The position numbers and the translations under genes were made by a program. The notes under the pieces are model-generated. The model searched no databases, was not told where the DNA came from, and saw only the letters and a list, made by a program, of their open reading frames with translations. DNA of 23,419 nt, from assembly GCA_015679605.1 (NCBI GenBank), contig JAAAVE010000157.1, positions 5,784 to 29,202 on the forward strand. The letters are read 5' to 3'. Origin of the DNA: Podila epigama. Its lineage: Eukaryota; Mortierellomycota; Mortierellomycetes; Mortierellales; Mortierellaceae. Shown one piece after another: positions 1-9,246 of this stretch (within the stretch, counting starts at the first letter, position 1; every line of letters begins with the position of its first letter).

Positions 1-603
1 AAAAAAAAAAAAAAAAAAGGTGGCATTTGAAGTGAAGTGACAAGCAAGTTGAGGAAACTATCACCTATTATAGATTGCCAAGAATCTTTTTTACAATAAA
101 GTCATACTGCTATTATTTTTTCTACTTTCTGTTTGTTGATAATAATAACGTTGGATCAGACCTATGGTGACCAAGTTGCCTATCCAATTCTCAGATCGTA
201 TTCGCAATCACAACCGTACAAACACCTCCAAGAGTAATCAAACAAAATTGCCAAGATAGCATAAAAGTATATTTGAGAGAGTGGGTGTCCTTGATTCAGA
301 TTTGTGTATATAGAGCGTGGGAAGAAAAAAGCCAACTAGGACAAAAGGGTGCATCGGTAACAGTATTTGTGTGCATATAATTCAAACACGCAAAAGTGAT
401 AAACCAGCAGCGAAAATCGAGAACAATGGACGGTGGGTCATGGTCCCTTCAATTCTCCAACAGAAAAGGAAAAAAAGTCCTGTTTTTTATGAACTTGGCA
501 AGGTATACACCCAAGAAGAAAAAGAGAAATCCAAACGGACAAAAGAGCCATGTTTCTGGGCATTCTTTTTTTTTTCTTCTCAATCTCAGGCATGTGCTTT
601 TGC
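1..603. other. Intergenic, 3' flank of the gene at 604-2565
   Basis: No credible gene. The stretch opens with an 18-base A run at the window edge and is AT-rich with several short homopolymers. The open frames here start at non-ATG codons and have no recognisable protein character. It probably holds the 3' UTR of the minus-strand gene that stops at 604-606, plus spacer. Confidence 0.6.
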
Positions 604-2565
604 TTAGATCGTAGAAAACCGATACTCATCCTTAATGTTGGGCAAATTCCAGAGGAATCGCGCAATCAACCCCAAGTCCTTCGCCTCTGACGAGATCGTG
701 TTTTCGCCTGGAGGGTCTAAAGTCTGATTCTCTGCTGGCCGCCTTGTACGTGTGTTGTTTGAAAGATAGACACCCATACTGCCCTTTAACCCATTACCTG
801 TGTCTTCGTACTTTCGGCATGACTCTGGTATCAACAAACGAGGCTTACTAGGTGGCAAACGGTCAAGGACAGGAGTAGAATACGCCCTAAACCTGTTTAA
901 CTTCAGAGCCTCTCTCAGCTCTTTGGATGGGATTGGCTCGAACATTTTTTTCCTGGCATCCACTCCCTCCTTGAATGCTCTCTTTTGCACCTTGGTCCTT
1001 GAAACGGACATGGCACCGGTGTTCCTATTGATGACCTGGCTGATTCTACGAGTATTGTCCTTGGCGCTGTTGCCGTTGCCACTGCTGTTGCCATTGTTAT
1101 CGTCGTTGTTATCGTCGTTGTTATAAATGCTGTTATGGACGACAGTGCTGTTGCTATTCTTCTCGGTGTTGTCATCGCCGCTTTCGCTACTGTCACTCAT
1201 ATCCATATTAGAATTGTCGGAAAGCATGTCCTTACTGACATCTGCAACCTTGGTATCGCGCACCTCATTGTTATGCTGGTTGACATTCATATCTTCGTGA
1301 TTATCGCGGAGATCGTTGAAAACGTCAATGTTGCCACTACTGTCACTGTGCATTCGCTTCCTTTTCTTGTGCACTCGCTTCCTTTTCTTGTGCATGTTTT
1401 CGTTCTTGGTCGGCTGTTCGTTAAAGGTTCGTGTGTCTCCGTCGGTATCAATTTGCCATGGCAGATACTCCATCTCTGCATCGACGGCATTAGCAACTTT
1501 ATCAAAAGAGGACGCAGGCGACAAACGTTGGTTTTCAACACCAATGTTCGAGTTCAACGTTCTCGTCGCTTCCACAGCGCCTGGAAACCCTGAGGATGAT
1601 CGAGATCGATCATAGTCCATAGTCTGCATCATGGGTCGTGCATCTTGGTACCTGAGTGTCTTGGCAGCATCGTTCGCTATGAAAGGCGGTGGGTATGTTA
1701 TTTGTGTGACTGGTGCTGCCGGTGATCCTGGCCGCGATGGCGATGCTGTTACTGATGCTACTGGCCCTCCACCCGACCTTGTCTCAACTGGACCCAACCC
1801 GAAGACTCCATCGCAGGGAATTTTGCGGAGCGTGACCAATCGAAGTCGCTTGTGAAGTTGCGCCATGTAATTTTCGTAAAGGGGTCTCACCATCATCGCA
1901 GAGTATTCCCTGAGCGTCCTCTTTATGCCCAACGCACTCCCGCCAAGGGTCTGCAATCCATTCCACAAAGTGAGAAATCCCTCGCGCGTCATTTGGTTTT
2001 GCTCAAGGACCTCTTCAGACTCTGGATCCAATGGCAGGGGCATCATTGTGATCTCAGCGTCCATCCCTTTAACTTTGGTGTGCCACATGGACAAAAACAC
2101 CTGCAAATCATCAAGAACCCCTGCGGAATGGACCGGCGAGAGCGGTAATTTAGTCATGATGATGTGTCCGAGCTTATGCTGAAATAGTTTGATCATGGCA
2201 AAGACACTCTGTATCGGTATTGGTGTTGCTGGTGGCAGGTGTGACTCCTCTGTGAAGTATCCTTCGTTGATCTCGAATGGGCGTGCCTTTGGATGAAAGA
2301 ATGTCTCGCTCAACCGGTGATACGTGACGCCTTTTTTCACATCGGTCTTGAAGATTTTGCGCAACGACTTTTCTTCCATAAAATTAAACGCTGAGGGATT
2401 TAGCTCACAGTCGAGAAAACGGTCAACATACATTCTCGTGATGAGCTCCTTGGACATCCAAGCATATGACCGGCTCATGACGTAGACCAACGCCCGAAGA
2501 GTAGCCTGGCCCATGACACTCCGAAGTGCTATATTGTTCTTCAACACATACACTGGTTCTGACAT
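604..2565 (-). CDS. Hypothetical nuclear-type protein with Asn/Asp-rich disordered region
   Basis: I do not recognise this 653-aa protein and assign no function. The first ~260 residues look folded (hydrophobic/aromatic, few repeats). From ~270 it becomes disordered: Pro/Ser-rich, then a duplicated basic heptad (HKKRKRV/HKKRKRM, residues ~392-405) that resembles a nuclear localisation signal, then Asp/Ser/Asn-rich sequence with N-N-D-D repeats encoded by a trinucleotide-type repeat near 1090-1126. The last ~130 residues regain folded character. I chose the ATG at 2563-2565. The frame stays open upstream to a TTG at 2631, but that part is CT-repeat encoded and unlikely to be protein. A donor (CAG|GTACGT, intron from 2699) and an acceptor (AAAG|GAC at 2572) suggest a 128-nt intron just upstream, either in the 5' UTR or after a 33-codon first exon starting at ATG 2798. 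The ORF is long and uninterrupted, so the gene call is firm even though the function is unknown. Confidence 0.8.
   Translation of the reverse strand: MSEPVYVLKNNIALRSVMGQATLRALVYVMSRSYAWMSKELITRMYVDRFLDCELNPSAFNFMEEKSLRKIFKTDVKKGVTYHRLSETFFHPKARPFEINEGYFTEESHLPPATPIPIQSVFAMIKLFQHKLGHIIMTKLPLSPVHSAGVLDDLQVFLSMWHTKVKGMDAEITMMPLPLDPESEEVLEQNQMTREGFLTLWNGLQTLGGSALGIKRTLREYSAMMVRPLYENYMAQLHKRLRLVTLRKIPCDGVFGLGPVETRSGGGPVASVTASPSRPGSPAAPVTQITYPPPFIANDAAKTLRYQDARPMMQTMDYDRSRSSSGFPGAVEATRTLNSNIGVENQRLSPASSFDKVANAVDAEMEYLPWQIDTDGDTRTFNEQPTKNENMHKKRKRVHKKRKRMHSDSSGNIDVFNDLRDNHEDMNVNQHNNEVRDTKVADVSKDMLSDNSNMDMSDSSESGDDNTEKNSNSTVVHNSIYNNDDNNDDNNGNSSGNGNSAKDNTRRISQVINRNTGAMSVSRTKVQKRAFKEGVDARKKMFEPIPSKELREALKLNRFRAYSTPVLDRLPPSKPRLLIPESCRKYEDTGNGLKGSMGVYLSNNTRTRRPAENQTLDPPGENTISSEAKDLGLIARFLWNLPNIKDEYRFSTI
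1351..1392 (-). repeat. 21-bp tandem duplication encoding a basic heptad
   Basis: Two adjacent 21-bp units (1351-1371 and 1372-1392) differ at one base. Read on the minus strand they encode His-Lys-Lys-Arg-Lys-Arg-(Val/Met) twice, which makes a candidate nuclear localisation signal inside the 653-aa protein. Confidence 0.9.
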
Positions 2566-3060
2566 GCTGTCCTTTGCGAATGTGTGGCAAACAGAGAGAG
2601 AGAGCGAGTGAATGAGAGATAGGGAATGCAAGTAATAATGAGTATGCTACATTCAGGCGAAAGATCCTCTTCATTTCTTTTAACATGATCATTACGTACC
2701 TGGAAGTTAGTTTGAACAATGAAGTAAGGGAAAAATGGTAATGTAATGCATTTTTCGTTTTTGTCGAAAATAAAAAAAAAATCCCTAGAGTGCGTCATGT
2801 GACTAGGATCCTCGCGTAACTGACAATCTGCTCTTATTTCCTCTCATCATACCATACCATGGGGCTCAAAACAAAATCTCTTCTCATCATTAACCTCATT
2901 TAATCAGAGGTTCTCAAATGCGAATATTCACATTCAAGCTTGAGAATCCATGCTCCTTTTCCACTGCCTTCGAACTCTCTAGTTCTTTTCAAACAAAGTC
3001 TATCCAATCGCGTTTCCGCTATGACATCCGTTCAAGTCACAGATTGTAGGCATATCCCCC
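2566..3060. other. Divergent intergenic region with probable 5' intron of the upstream gene
   Basis: This lies between the minus-strand gene starting at 2565 and the plus-strand helicase fragment at 3061. It contains a good donor/acceptor pair on the minus strand (intron 2572-2699), a (GA)n tract around 2591-2605 and an A run near 2770. I see no other gene. Confidence 0.5.
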
Positions 3061-3393
3061 ATGCTTGACGAAGGTGTTGAAGTTATTGAATCGGCCTCGT
3101 CAAAGATCCTGAAGTATCCTGTTGACAGCGATGATATCTGCGCACGCGCCTTTGGTTTCCCGCCCAAGCCAGAGCAACGTGAGGTTGTGGAGCAAATTGG
3201 CCGTGGAGAAGATTGCATTCTTATAGCGGGATGTGGTTGGGGCAAGACTTCAGTCGGTGAGCCCGTTGGAGCCTTTATTGCTACCATGCTGCAATTGTTC
3301 AAGAAGGCCAGACTGGAGGATAACGACACAAAGCGACGATTGTTTTACACTCCCGGCTTCTCCGGAAGAAGCCCACCACCTTTTCAGAAATGA
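3061..3393 (+). pseudogene. Truncated RecQ/DEAD-like helicase N-terminus
   Basis: The 110-aa ORF begins with an ATG and carries a Q-motif-like stretch (FGFPPKPEQREVV, residues ~36-48). A P-loop follows, AGCGWGKT, ~residues 57-64, in the order expected for the start of a superfamily 2 helicase (RecQ or DEAD type). After the P-loop the helicase resemblance ends. No DExH box or later motif follows in any frame, and the frame stops at 3391-3393. An intact helicase core needs about 350 more residues, so this cannot be a working helicase. An AATAAA-like hexamer lies near 3443. RecQ-like fragments of this kind are typical of multicopy families in early-diverging fungi (family knowledge, not shown here). 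Alternative: a small expressed P-loop protein. I am fairly sure of the helicase ancestry and less sure that it is untranscribed. Confidence 0.6.
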
Positions 3394-3538
3394 TCATCCT
3401 AGCCACTGTAATTTAAGACTATATCATAGTCATGATGAAAGGAAATAAAGAGATTTTTAATCAAGGCTGATTTTTTTAAGCGGTTTTTTATTTTTTGGGT
3501 GAGACAAAAGTACTAAAAGGCACTGTGCCAAAAAGTCG

Positions 3539-4345
3539 TCATTTTGAACCAGACCCCCTTGCAATTGTTCTTAACTCCTCGGCATCCGGGTTCTTGTGAC
3601 TTGTTCAGGGCCCCACGGGCTTCAGTGCTTGGATTGCCTTGGCGAGTGCCTGTTGCCCATCCGGGTGGAATTGAATCCAATGAGAGAATGTCGAGAAAAT
3701 CGCTTTGAAAGCCGTCATCTGGTCCTGCACACTAAGCTCGGTACATAGCCTGGGTGATTATTTCACTCTTTACTTGCTCTTGTCGTCCATCTGGGTCTTG
3801 TTGTCCCCCTTGGCCTTGCTCCTGTTGGCCCTCTTGGTCTTGTTCCTGTGGACCCTGCTGTTGTTGTTCCTTAAGACATTCAAAGTGTTGGTCTGCTACA
3901 TGATTTTTGACAAGACTTTTTAGTGTATGAAACGGCACAGATTGGGCACTTGAATCTCGACGGAGAAACCTTCGTGAATTTCAAAATGTTGGCAGGGTTA
4001 CCACCTCTACGGTAGATGTGAAGAACACTCTCGTTCTCGCGCTAACGAGGAAAAAGTTGTTAGTTTGAGCAACTTCTAGTGACAAAAAAAAACGAGTTAT
4101 TGACAAAGCCATACAACTAACTGTTGCCCGAGTGCCTTCCTTAGCAAAAGCCTCTATTTCCTCCTTGACTGGCGAGGAGTCGACTAGGAGACCGAAAACA
4201 TTGGTGAGTATTAGTCCGCGCGAATGGAACTGATTACGGATACCTGCCCTATCTTGACGCGATAGTACTCACAACCGACTTCAAAGAACTCTTGTGCGTA
4301 GACATTTCCAATAATCAGAGGAAGAATAACGTTTTTTTGCAGTGA
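3539..4345 (-). pseudogene. Broken gene for a C2H2 zinc-finger, Gln-rich protein
   Basis: The pieces read as coding in order on the minus strand. First is a hydrophobic/aromatic N-terminal piece ending VKIGQ (~4255-4345). Next is a piece with VDSSPVKEEIEAF (~4122-4190). A plausible 80-nt intron follows (4042-4121, GTTAGT...CTAAC...TTAG). Then comes an exon with a zinc finger and a Gln/Glu/Gly-rich tail (3774-4041), a plausible 49-nt intron (3725-3773), and a last exon with HWIQFHPDGQQ (from 3724). The finger Cys codons are at 3946-3948 and 3937-3939 and its His codons at 3900-3902 and 3885-3887, but the Cys and His halves lie in different frames across an A5 run (plus-strand T5, 3917-3921). 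The first two pieces also do not join in frame by any obvious intron, and an early TGA at 3605-3607 precedes 21 further coding-like codons. I see no start codon. It is most likely a decayed gene; assembly errors are the alternative. The protein family is not recognised beyond the finger. Confidence 0.55.
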
Positions 4346-4347
4346 GG

Positions 4348-4400
4348 GAAGTATAGGAGAAGTATAGGAGAAAGTATAGGAGAAAGTATAGGAGAAAGTG
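4348..4400. repeat. 11-12 bp tandem repeat
   Basis: The core GTATAGGA recurs at 4351, 4362, 4374 and 4386, joined by GAA or GAAA, with a degenerate last unit. It sits between the broken zinc-finger gene and the glycosyltransferase gene, where the former's missing 5' end would be expected. Confidence 0.9.
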
Positions 4401-4651
4401 TGAAATTTTTTGGGCGTGGTGATTCTTTTTTTGATGAAGAGAAGAAAATTTTCGGATCACGGGATGAGGGTCTGGTAGCGCGTTCTGTTCTTTGTTGTGG
4501 TGCATTGACACGTCCCTTCCCTTTCCACCATGTTCGTGGAGGGCTCACCGCAACGTACTTGTTCACCTTATTTGTCTCCACAAATGTGTTGTGGCACGCA
4601 CATGGCTCACTCCACACCCATTCTCTCATCCATTCTCCTCTTCCATTGCCA

Positions 4652-6915
4652 ATGTCAACGAGGCGTGATGTCGCTGTGACCATCTCCCTCAGCAGAGACT
4701 CACCTGTTCTTCACTCAGCCGAGACACGCAACAGATGCCTCACAAAGGATCCGAGCAGGCTACCTGCAAAATGTTTCCTTGGCCTCATTATCTCTGTTCT
4801 CGCCTCTCTATTCCTCCTCCAGGTCTGGCTTTGGTCGTTGACACCAGATCTTATTCCTTCCTTTGAAGATCATGCGCGTTCGGAAGCATACCCATCCTCG
4901 ACATCTCATGACAACCTACGCCTTCTCCCTCAAGATCCGCCTATAGCTCGAACTATGCCACCATCTACATGGTCCTGTACCTTGGAGGGTGATGTATCTT
5001 CCAAAGCCAAAAAGAGTCGCCAGTGCGTTGTGCAACATGTCTGTGTAGATGACCATGGTACTGGACTTTTTTCACGTCTTCAAAGCATCCCTGTTTATGA
5101 CTCTTGCATATATAGCATTTTCTTTTGTGTGTGCAGTAAAATGATACCAACTTTCGCCACTTTACTTTCTCTCCTAGGTCTGTTTCTTTTGTCAAAGAGA
5201 GATCAAAGCGAGGGCGATATACCTGGACCGCAAACACACGGGTTCCCAGAGATCAACCTCATGTCATCGCCAGAATCAGCTATCGACTACTGGACACCCA
5301 GGTTCATGGATATAGCTGAGGTACCGACAGTGTCTCATTATGTGAATGAAACCATCTTTGTCTATGGTATTTTCCAACAAAGTCACTTTTCGCACTTTCT
5401 TTACGATGGATTAATGCCGTTGTACAGGTGAGTTGTTCGGGTATTTTTTTTTTTTTTTTTTTTTTGGTAATGTGCCTGTCTGTGTGCCAATGTGGCCATT
5501 GTTATGCATGAATTCTAATGACTAATGCGTAACACTTCACAAAATAATACCTTTTTGAAAAAATGAAAAGCACCATGAAACGATTCCATGGTACCAATAG
5601 TTCATGGCTTTTGCGACAAGCTGAATACAAGGGCGAGAACACAGTCAAGCAAGCGGTCTGGGAAATGGATGCCATCACGTCAGGCAAGGAACTAGTCCTT
5701 CGGCCCTTTGAAGTTGTCTCTCCCTTCCAAGTCTTGCCTCCAAAGGCTGCTCCTATCTGCTTTGAACGCGCTGTCCTTGGCCTCGGCTCGCAGTGTGGTC
5801 TCAGCTACTGTGCCGAAAATACACCGACGGCCGTTTATAAGGCCTATAGGGATCAAGTTCAAGAATACTACATGGCCACCCCTCAGCAATGGGCCACCTT
5901 TACTGCCAAGACATCAAAGCAATATGACACGAGTACCGGGTTCTCACCTATGAAATGCATCGAGGCTACACGGTACTATAACTTTCAGAGTCCTCATTCG
6001 GGCTTGGAGGTTTCGGGCGAGCCTTTGAGCCGTCAAGGTGAACGATACCCAGACAGTGCCGATAACGACGGTCGCAATGGTCCATCCAACAGTAGGCCTG
6101 TGGTAGTCATCATTGAACGGCGAGGAACGCGTGCTGTGCTGAACCTAGAAAAGTTGATAGAAAAAGTCGTTAGCGCTGGATTTCGACTCAAGGTTACCAC
6201 GTACGATTTTGGATGTGGCATCCCTCAGACAGCCTACTTGATGCGAGATGTCCAGATTTTGATATCACCTCATGGTAATGCGCTCGGTGGCTCTCTTTGG
6301 ATGCCAGATAAGCCATTTCCTGTGCTGATTAGCATTGACACAACAATGTACCAAGAGACATGGTTCATGTCCACGACCACTGTGCTAGAACAACGGTTCA
6401 TCATTCATCGCTGTGGTCCCAAAACCGAATCAGGTGTAGGGTCTGAAGACACCTGTCCATTGTATCGAGATCTGGAATGGGCGCACAAGGTCTTGCAAAA
6501 GATCGGATGGGTCCTCGATACCCCTACTGACCCTGGACGTGTAACCGAGGATCTGATGACCTTGACGAATCCTGAGTATCCGATTGAGATGTTTGACAAG
6601 TATGGGGGAGAGAAGCTGCACATGTTCCTGGCTGCCTACTGGAAGAATCTGTCGCGATATGTGGATGTGGATCGGCTCATGAGATTGCTGGAACAAATCC
6701 GAAATGACATGCAGAAGCAAGACAGTACCAGGAGCTTTCTGGATATCTGTCGAGACGGACGATGCTGTGGTCCAGGTTGTGAAGGAGTTATGGCCAGGAA
6801 TTTGGTAGGGCCGTTGCGAGCGCATGGGCAACAGATGGATCCTCTACAGTGGGGCGAGTATGCCTCGGACGAAGGGTCCGACCCAAGCGAGGTGTTTAAG
6901 AGCTGGGCGATATGA
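4652..6915 (+). CDS. GT61-family glycosyltransferase (EOGT/POMGNT2-like), type II membrane protein
   Basis: Exons 4652-5057, 5178-5427 and 5571-6915 join in frame to 666 aa. There is a cytosolic N-tail, one transmembrane anchor at residues ~41-63 (FLGLIISVLASLFLL), then a lumenal catalytic region, which is type II Golgi/ER topology. GT61 (DUF563) signatures are the CVVQHVCVDDHG segment, the HFLYDGLMPLYS turn across intron 2, and PHGNALGGSLWM from residue 452, the family's most conserved block. Family members transfer sugars such as GlcNAc or xylose to proteins or glycans in the secretory pathway; the donor and acceptor here cannot be read from sequence. Lumenal N-glycosylation sequons (NET, NSS, NLS) fit that location. 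A Cys cluster (residues 612-622) lies near the C-terminus. Intron 2 (5428-5570) starts GTGAGT. Intron 1 (5058-5177) starts GTACTG, is 120 nt and has no in-frame stop, so a 706-aa retained form is possible. I took the only in-frame ATG ahead of the anchor. Confidence 0.88.
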
Positions 6916-7335
6916 TATTGTGACGTATATTTGAGATAAGTGTCATACGTATAACACAGGTTGAATATTTATCCTTGTCAACGCTGACCAACTGATTATG
7001 GCAATAATAATGGCGAGGACAATGCCCCGATCGAGTGCGTCTGCAGCTGAAGAGGTGGGCTGGGGGTCGTTGAAGGAGGTTTAATGCTCTCACGAACGCT
7101 TTCTCACGCTGTTTTTGATAGGATGACTTTGTGAAGTGACAGCGAATTTTAATATGACCGCCCCTTTACTTCATTTTTACGTTATTTTCAAGTTGTTCAC
7201 TTTGCTCAGCACGTTTGTTTCTTTTTACTTCATCTCCACACACCAACACTAACACCAACACCAACACCAACACCAACACCAACACTCACTCCTACACGAA
7301 TAGCTCCACAACTAACCAAAGCATAGCATATCACA
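6916..7335. other. Intergenic: GT61 3' flank and ALDH promoter/5' UTR
   Basis: No gene seen. The right part is C/T- and CA-rich, typical of a fungal promoter/5' leader. It contains a hexamer microsatellite (7239-7286) just before the ALDH start codon. Confidence 0.6.
7239..7286. repeat. ACACCA hexamer microsatellite in the ALDH leader
   Basis: About seven copies of a six-base unit (ACACCA phase), with two imperfect units at the ends, lie 50-97 bases upstream of the ALDH ATG. This is probably within the 5' UTR or core promoter. Confidence 0.9.
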
Positions 7336-9246
7336 ATGACCTTTGCATACACTCCCGTCAGTGAGATCCCAAAGGTAAAGCATAAAAAAAATAAGCCATA
7401 GAATTCGGCATCTACGCTACGATCCAGTTCGCGCCCTTTTACTTTTTAGTTACTCACCTCCTTGTAACATAATGTTCATACTGTTTATCAGATCGTGGCA
7501 GGCATGCGACAATCCTTCCTCACGCACAGAACTCAGTCTCTTGAATACCGCAAGAATCAACGTAACATGTTCCGCCTCCTTTTTTTTAATGTTCGTTATT
7601 ATCCACTCGAACAGCATCAACGTTCTTAAACATCATTGCTTACTATTTATTTTTTCGCTTTTGTGTAGTGCGTGCTCTGCTTCAAGGCGTGGTCGAGAAT
7701 GAGGACGCCATGGTTGCTGCGATTCAAGCAGATCTCAACCGCGCAAAGGACACAGAAATTCCCGTTATCAAGGGTACTATCCAAGGCTTCATCAACAATC
7801 TTGAAGCCCTCACGCAACCCTCCATCGTCCCCGGATTGCACGAAAAGGACGATTGTTCCGTCCGTCTCTCACCTCTCGGCACAGTCCTCGTCATTGGTGC
7901 TTGGAATTTTCGTAAGTGTTGTTCACGCATGTGTGTGTGTGTGTCTGTGTGATATCAGTTTGTTAGTGGTATGCAATCACTTTTTTTTTGCTTCTCACGC
8001 TATAATGCATGCACATTAACATACCAATCCATATATTACGCGTAGCCATGATGTTAAACTTGGATCCTGTTGCAGGCGCCATCGCTGCTGGAAACGTCGT
8101 CATCCTCAAACCGTCCGAGGTCTCGGTCAACAGCGCCAGAGTCCTCACAGACCTCATCCAGAAATACATGGACCCCAATGTTATCAAGGTCGTCAACGGT
8201 GGTGTTGACGAAACCCCGGCTCTGCTTCGAGAACGTTTCGATCATATTTTTTACACTGGCGGTACACAAGTCGGTCGCATTGTCATGCAAGCGGCTGCTA
8301 AACACTTGACCCCAGTGACGTTGGAACTCGGTGGCAAGTGCCCCGTCATCGTCACAGAGTCCACAGACCTCGTCAAGGCTGCACGCACCATTGCCGGCGC
8401 AAAGACCAGTAACTGTGGTCAAATCTGCTTGACGGTCGATTATGTCCTCTGCCCAAAGCACCTGCGCGAACCTCTCATCCAAGCTGTGATCGCCACATGG
8501 CAACATCTCTTCACTTCTGATGCTTCGAGTTCATCAAATTACCCAAAAATCATCAATGTGCGACAAGCTGAACGTCTTGATAAACTCTTGACCATCGCCA
8601 AAGAACAAAACAAGGTTGCCTATGGAGGTCATACAGATGTAGCCAAGCGCTACATCGAGCCAACCATCGTCGCAGATGTTCGTCTGGAGGATGAAATCAT
8701 GAGGGATGAGATCTTTGGACCCATCCTGCCCATCATCGACTGTGACAGTGTCCAACAAGCGGTTGATATTATCAATACCAAAGAGCATCCTTTGGTATTG
8801 TACATGTTTACCAACAACAAGGATGACGTTGAGAAAGGTATGATCATCTTGTACTTGTGTACTTGAATTGACTCTTTCCAGGCAAAATGTTCGTTTCCAT
8901 CTAACCATTGTTGTTTATTTTATTTTATTTTTTTTTTTGTCCTCTCTGTCGAAACAGTTCTTCGCGAGACTCGGTCCGGCGGTGTCGTCGTCAATGGGAT
9001 TGGCGCTCATTTCTACAGTAATGCACTCTATCAGAAAAGAACAAAAAAGAAAGTGAGATCGCCGTTCAGCATCTAACCAAAAAATGATCTTTATTCATCT
9101 TCATATGGCATACATCAATAATAGATCATAACCTTCCTTTTGGTGGTGTCGGTAACTCGGGTATTGGCAACTACCACGGCAAGTACTCCATTGACACCTT
9201 CTCTCATAAGCGAGCCGTCATGGTCCGTAACCAGGCTCACCTTTAA
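7336..9246 (+). CDS. Aldehyde dehydrogenase, ALDH3 class
   Basis: Six exons (7336-7374, 7492-7561, 7669-7911, 8046-8837, 8958-9017, 9125-9246) give 441 aa with phases closing exactly. The enzyme oxidises aldehydes to acids with NAD(P)+. Landmarks: WNFP before the coenzyme-binding region, [10 protein letters not shown], general base Glu211 in LELGGK, nucleophile Cys245 in [24 protein letters not shown], and the C-terminal [17 protein letters not shown] block. Glu and Cys positions almost coincide with those of mammalian ALDH3A1, and ~440-450 residues is the soluble ALDH3 length. There is no hydrophobic C-terminal tail, unlike membrane-bound fatty aldehyde dehydrogenase (ALDH3A2), so a cytosolic enzyme for medium or long-chain aldehydes is likely; substrate is inferred only. 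Introns: 7375-7491, 7562-7668, 7912-8045, 8838-8957, 9018-9124. The first exon encodes only 13 residues. The ATG (TCACAATGACC) is well placed. Confidence 0.93.

Noticed and set aside
1135-1593. Plus-strand ORF of 152 codons
   Set aside because: Antisense shadow of the disordered region of the 653-aa protein.
2566-2631. N-terminal extension of the first gene to a TTG at 2631
   Set aside because: It uses a non-ATG start, is encoded by a CT repeat, and probably overlaps an intron or UTR.
3705-3923. Hydrophobic plus-strand ORF resembling a membrane protein
   Set aside because: It is the antisense of the Gln/Glu-rich stretch of the broken zinc-finger gene. It has no family resemblance.
4400-4651. 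Extension of the GT61 frame upstream to a GTG at 4400
   Set aside because: No ATG before 4652. The extension overlaps a tandem repeat edge and lacks conserved character.
7239-7286. Possible CRISPR or telomere-like array
   Set aside because: The units are contiguous six-base repeats without spacers and do not match a fungal telomere repeat; it is a microsatellite.
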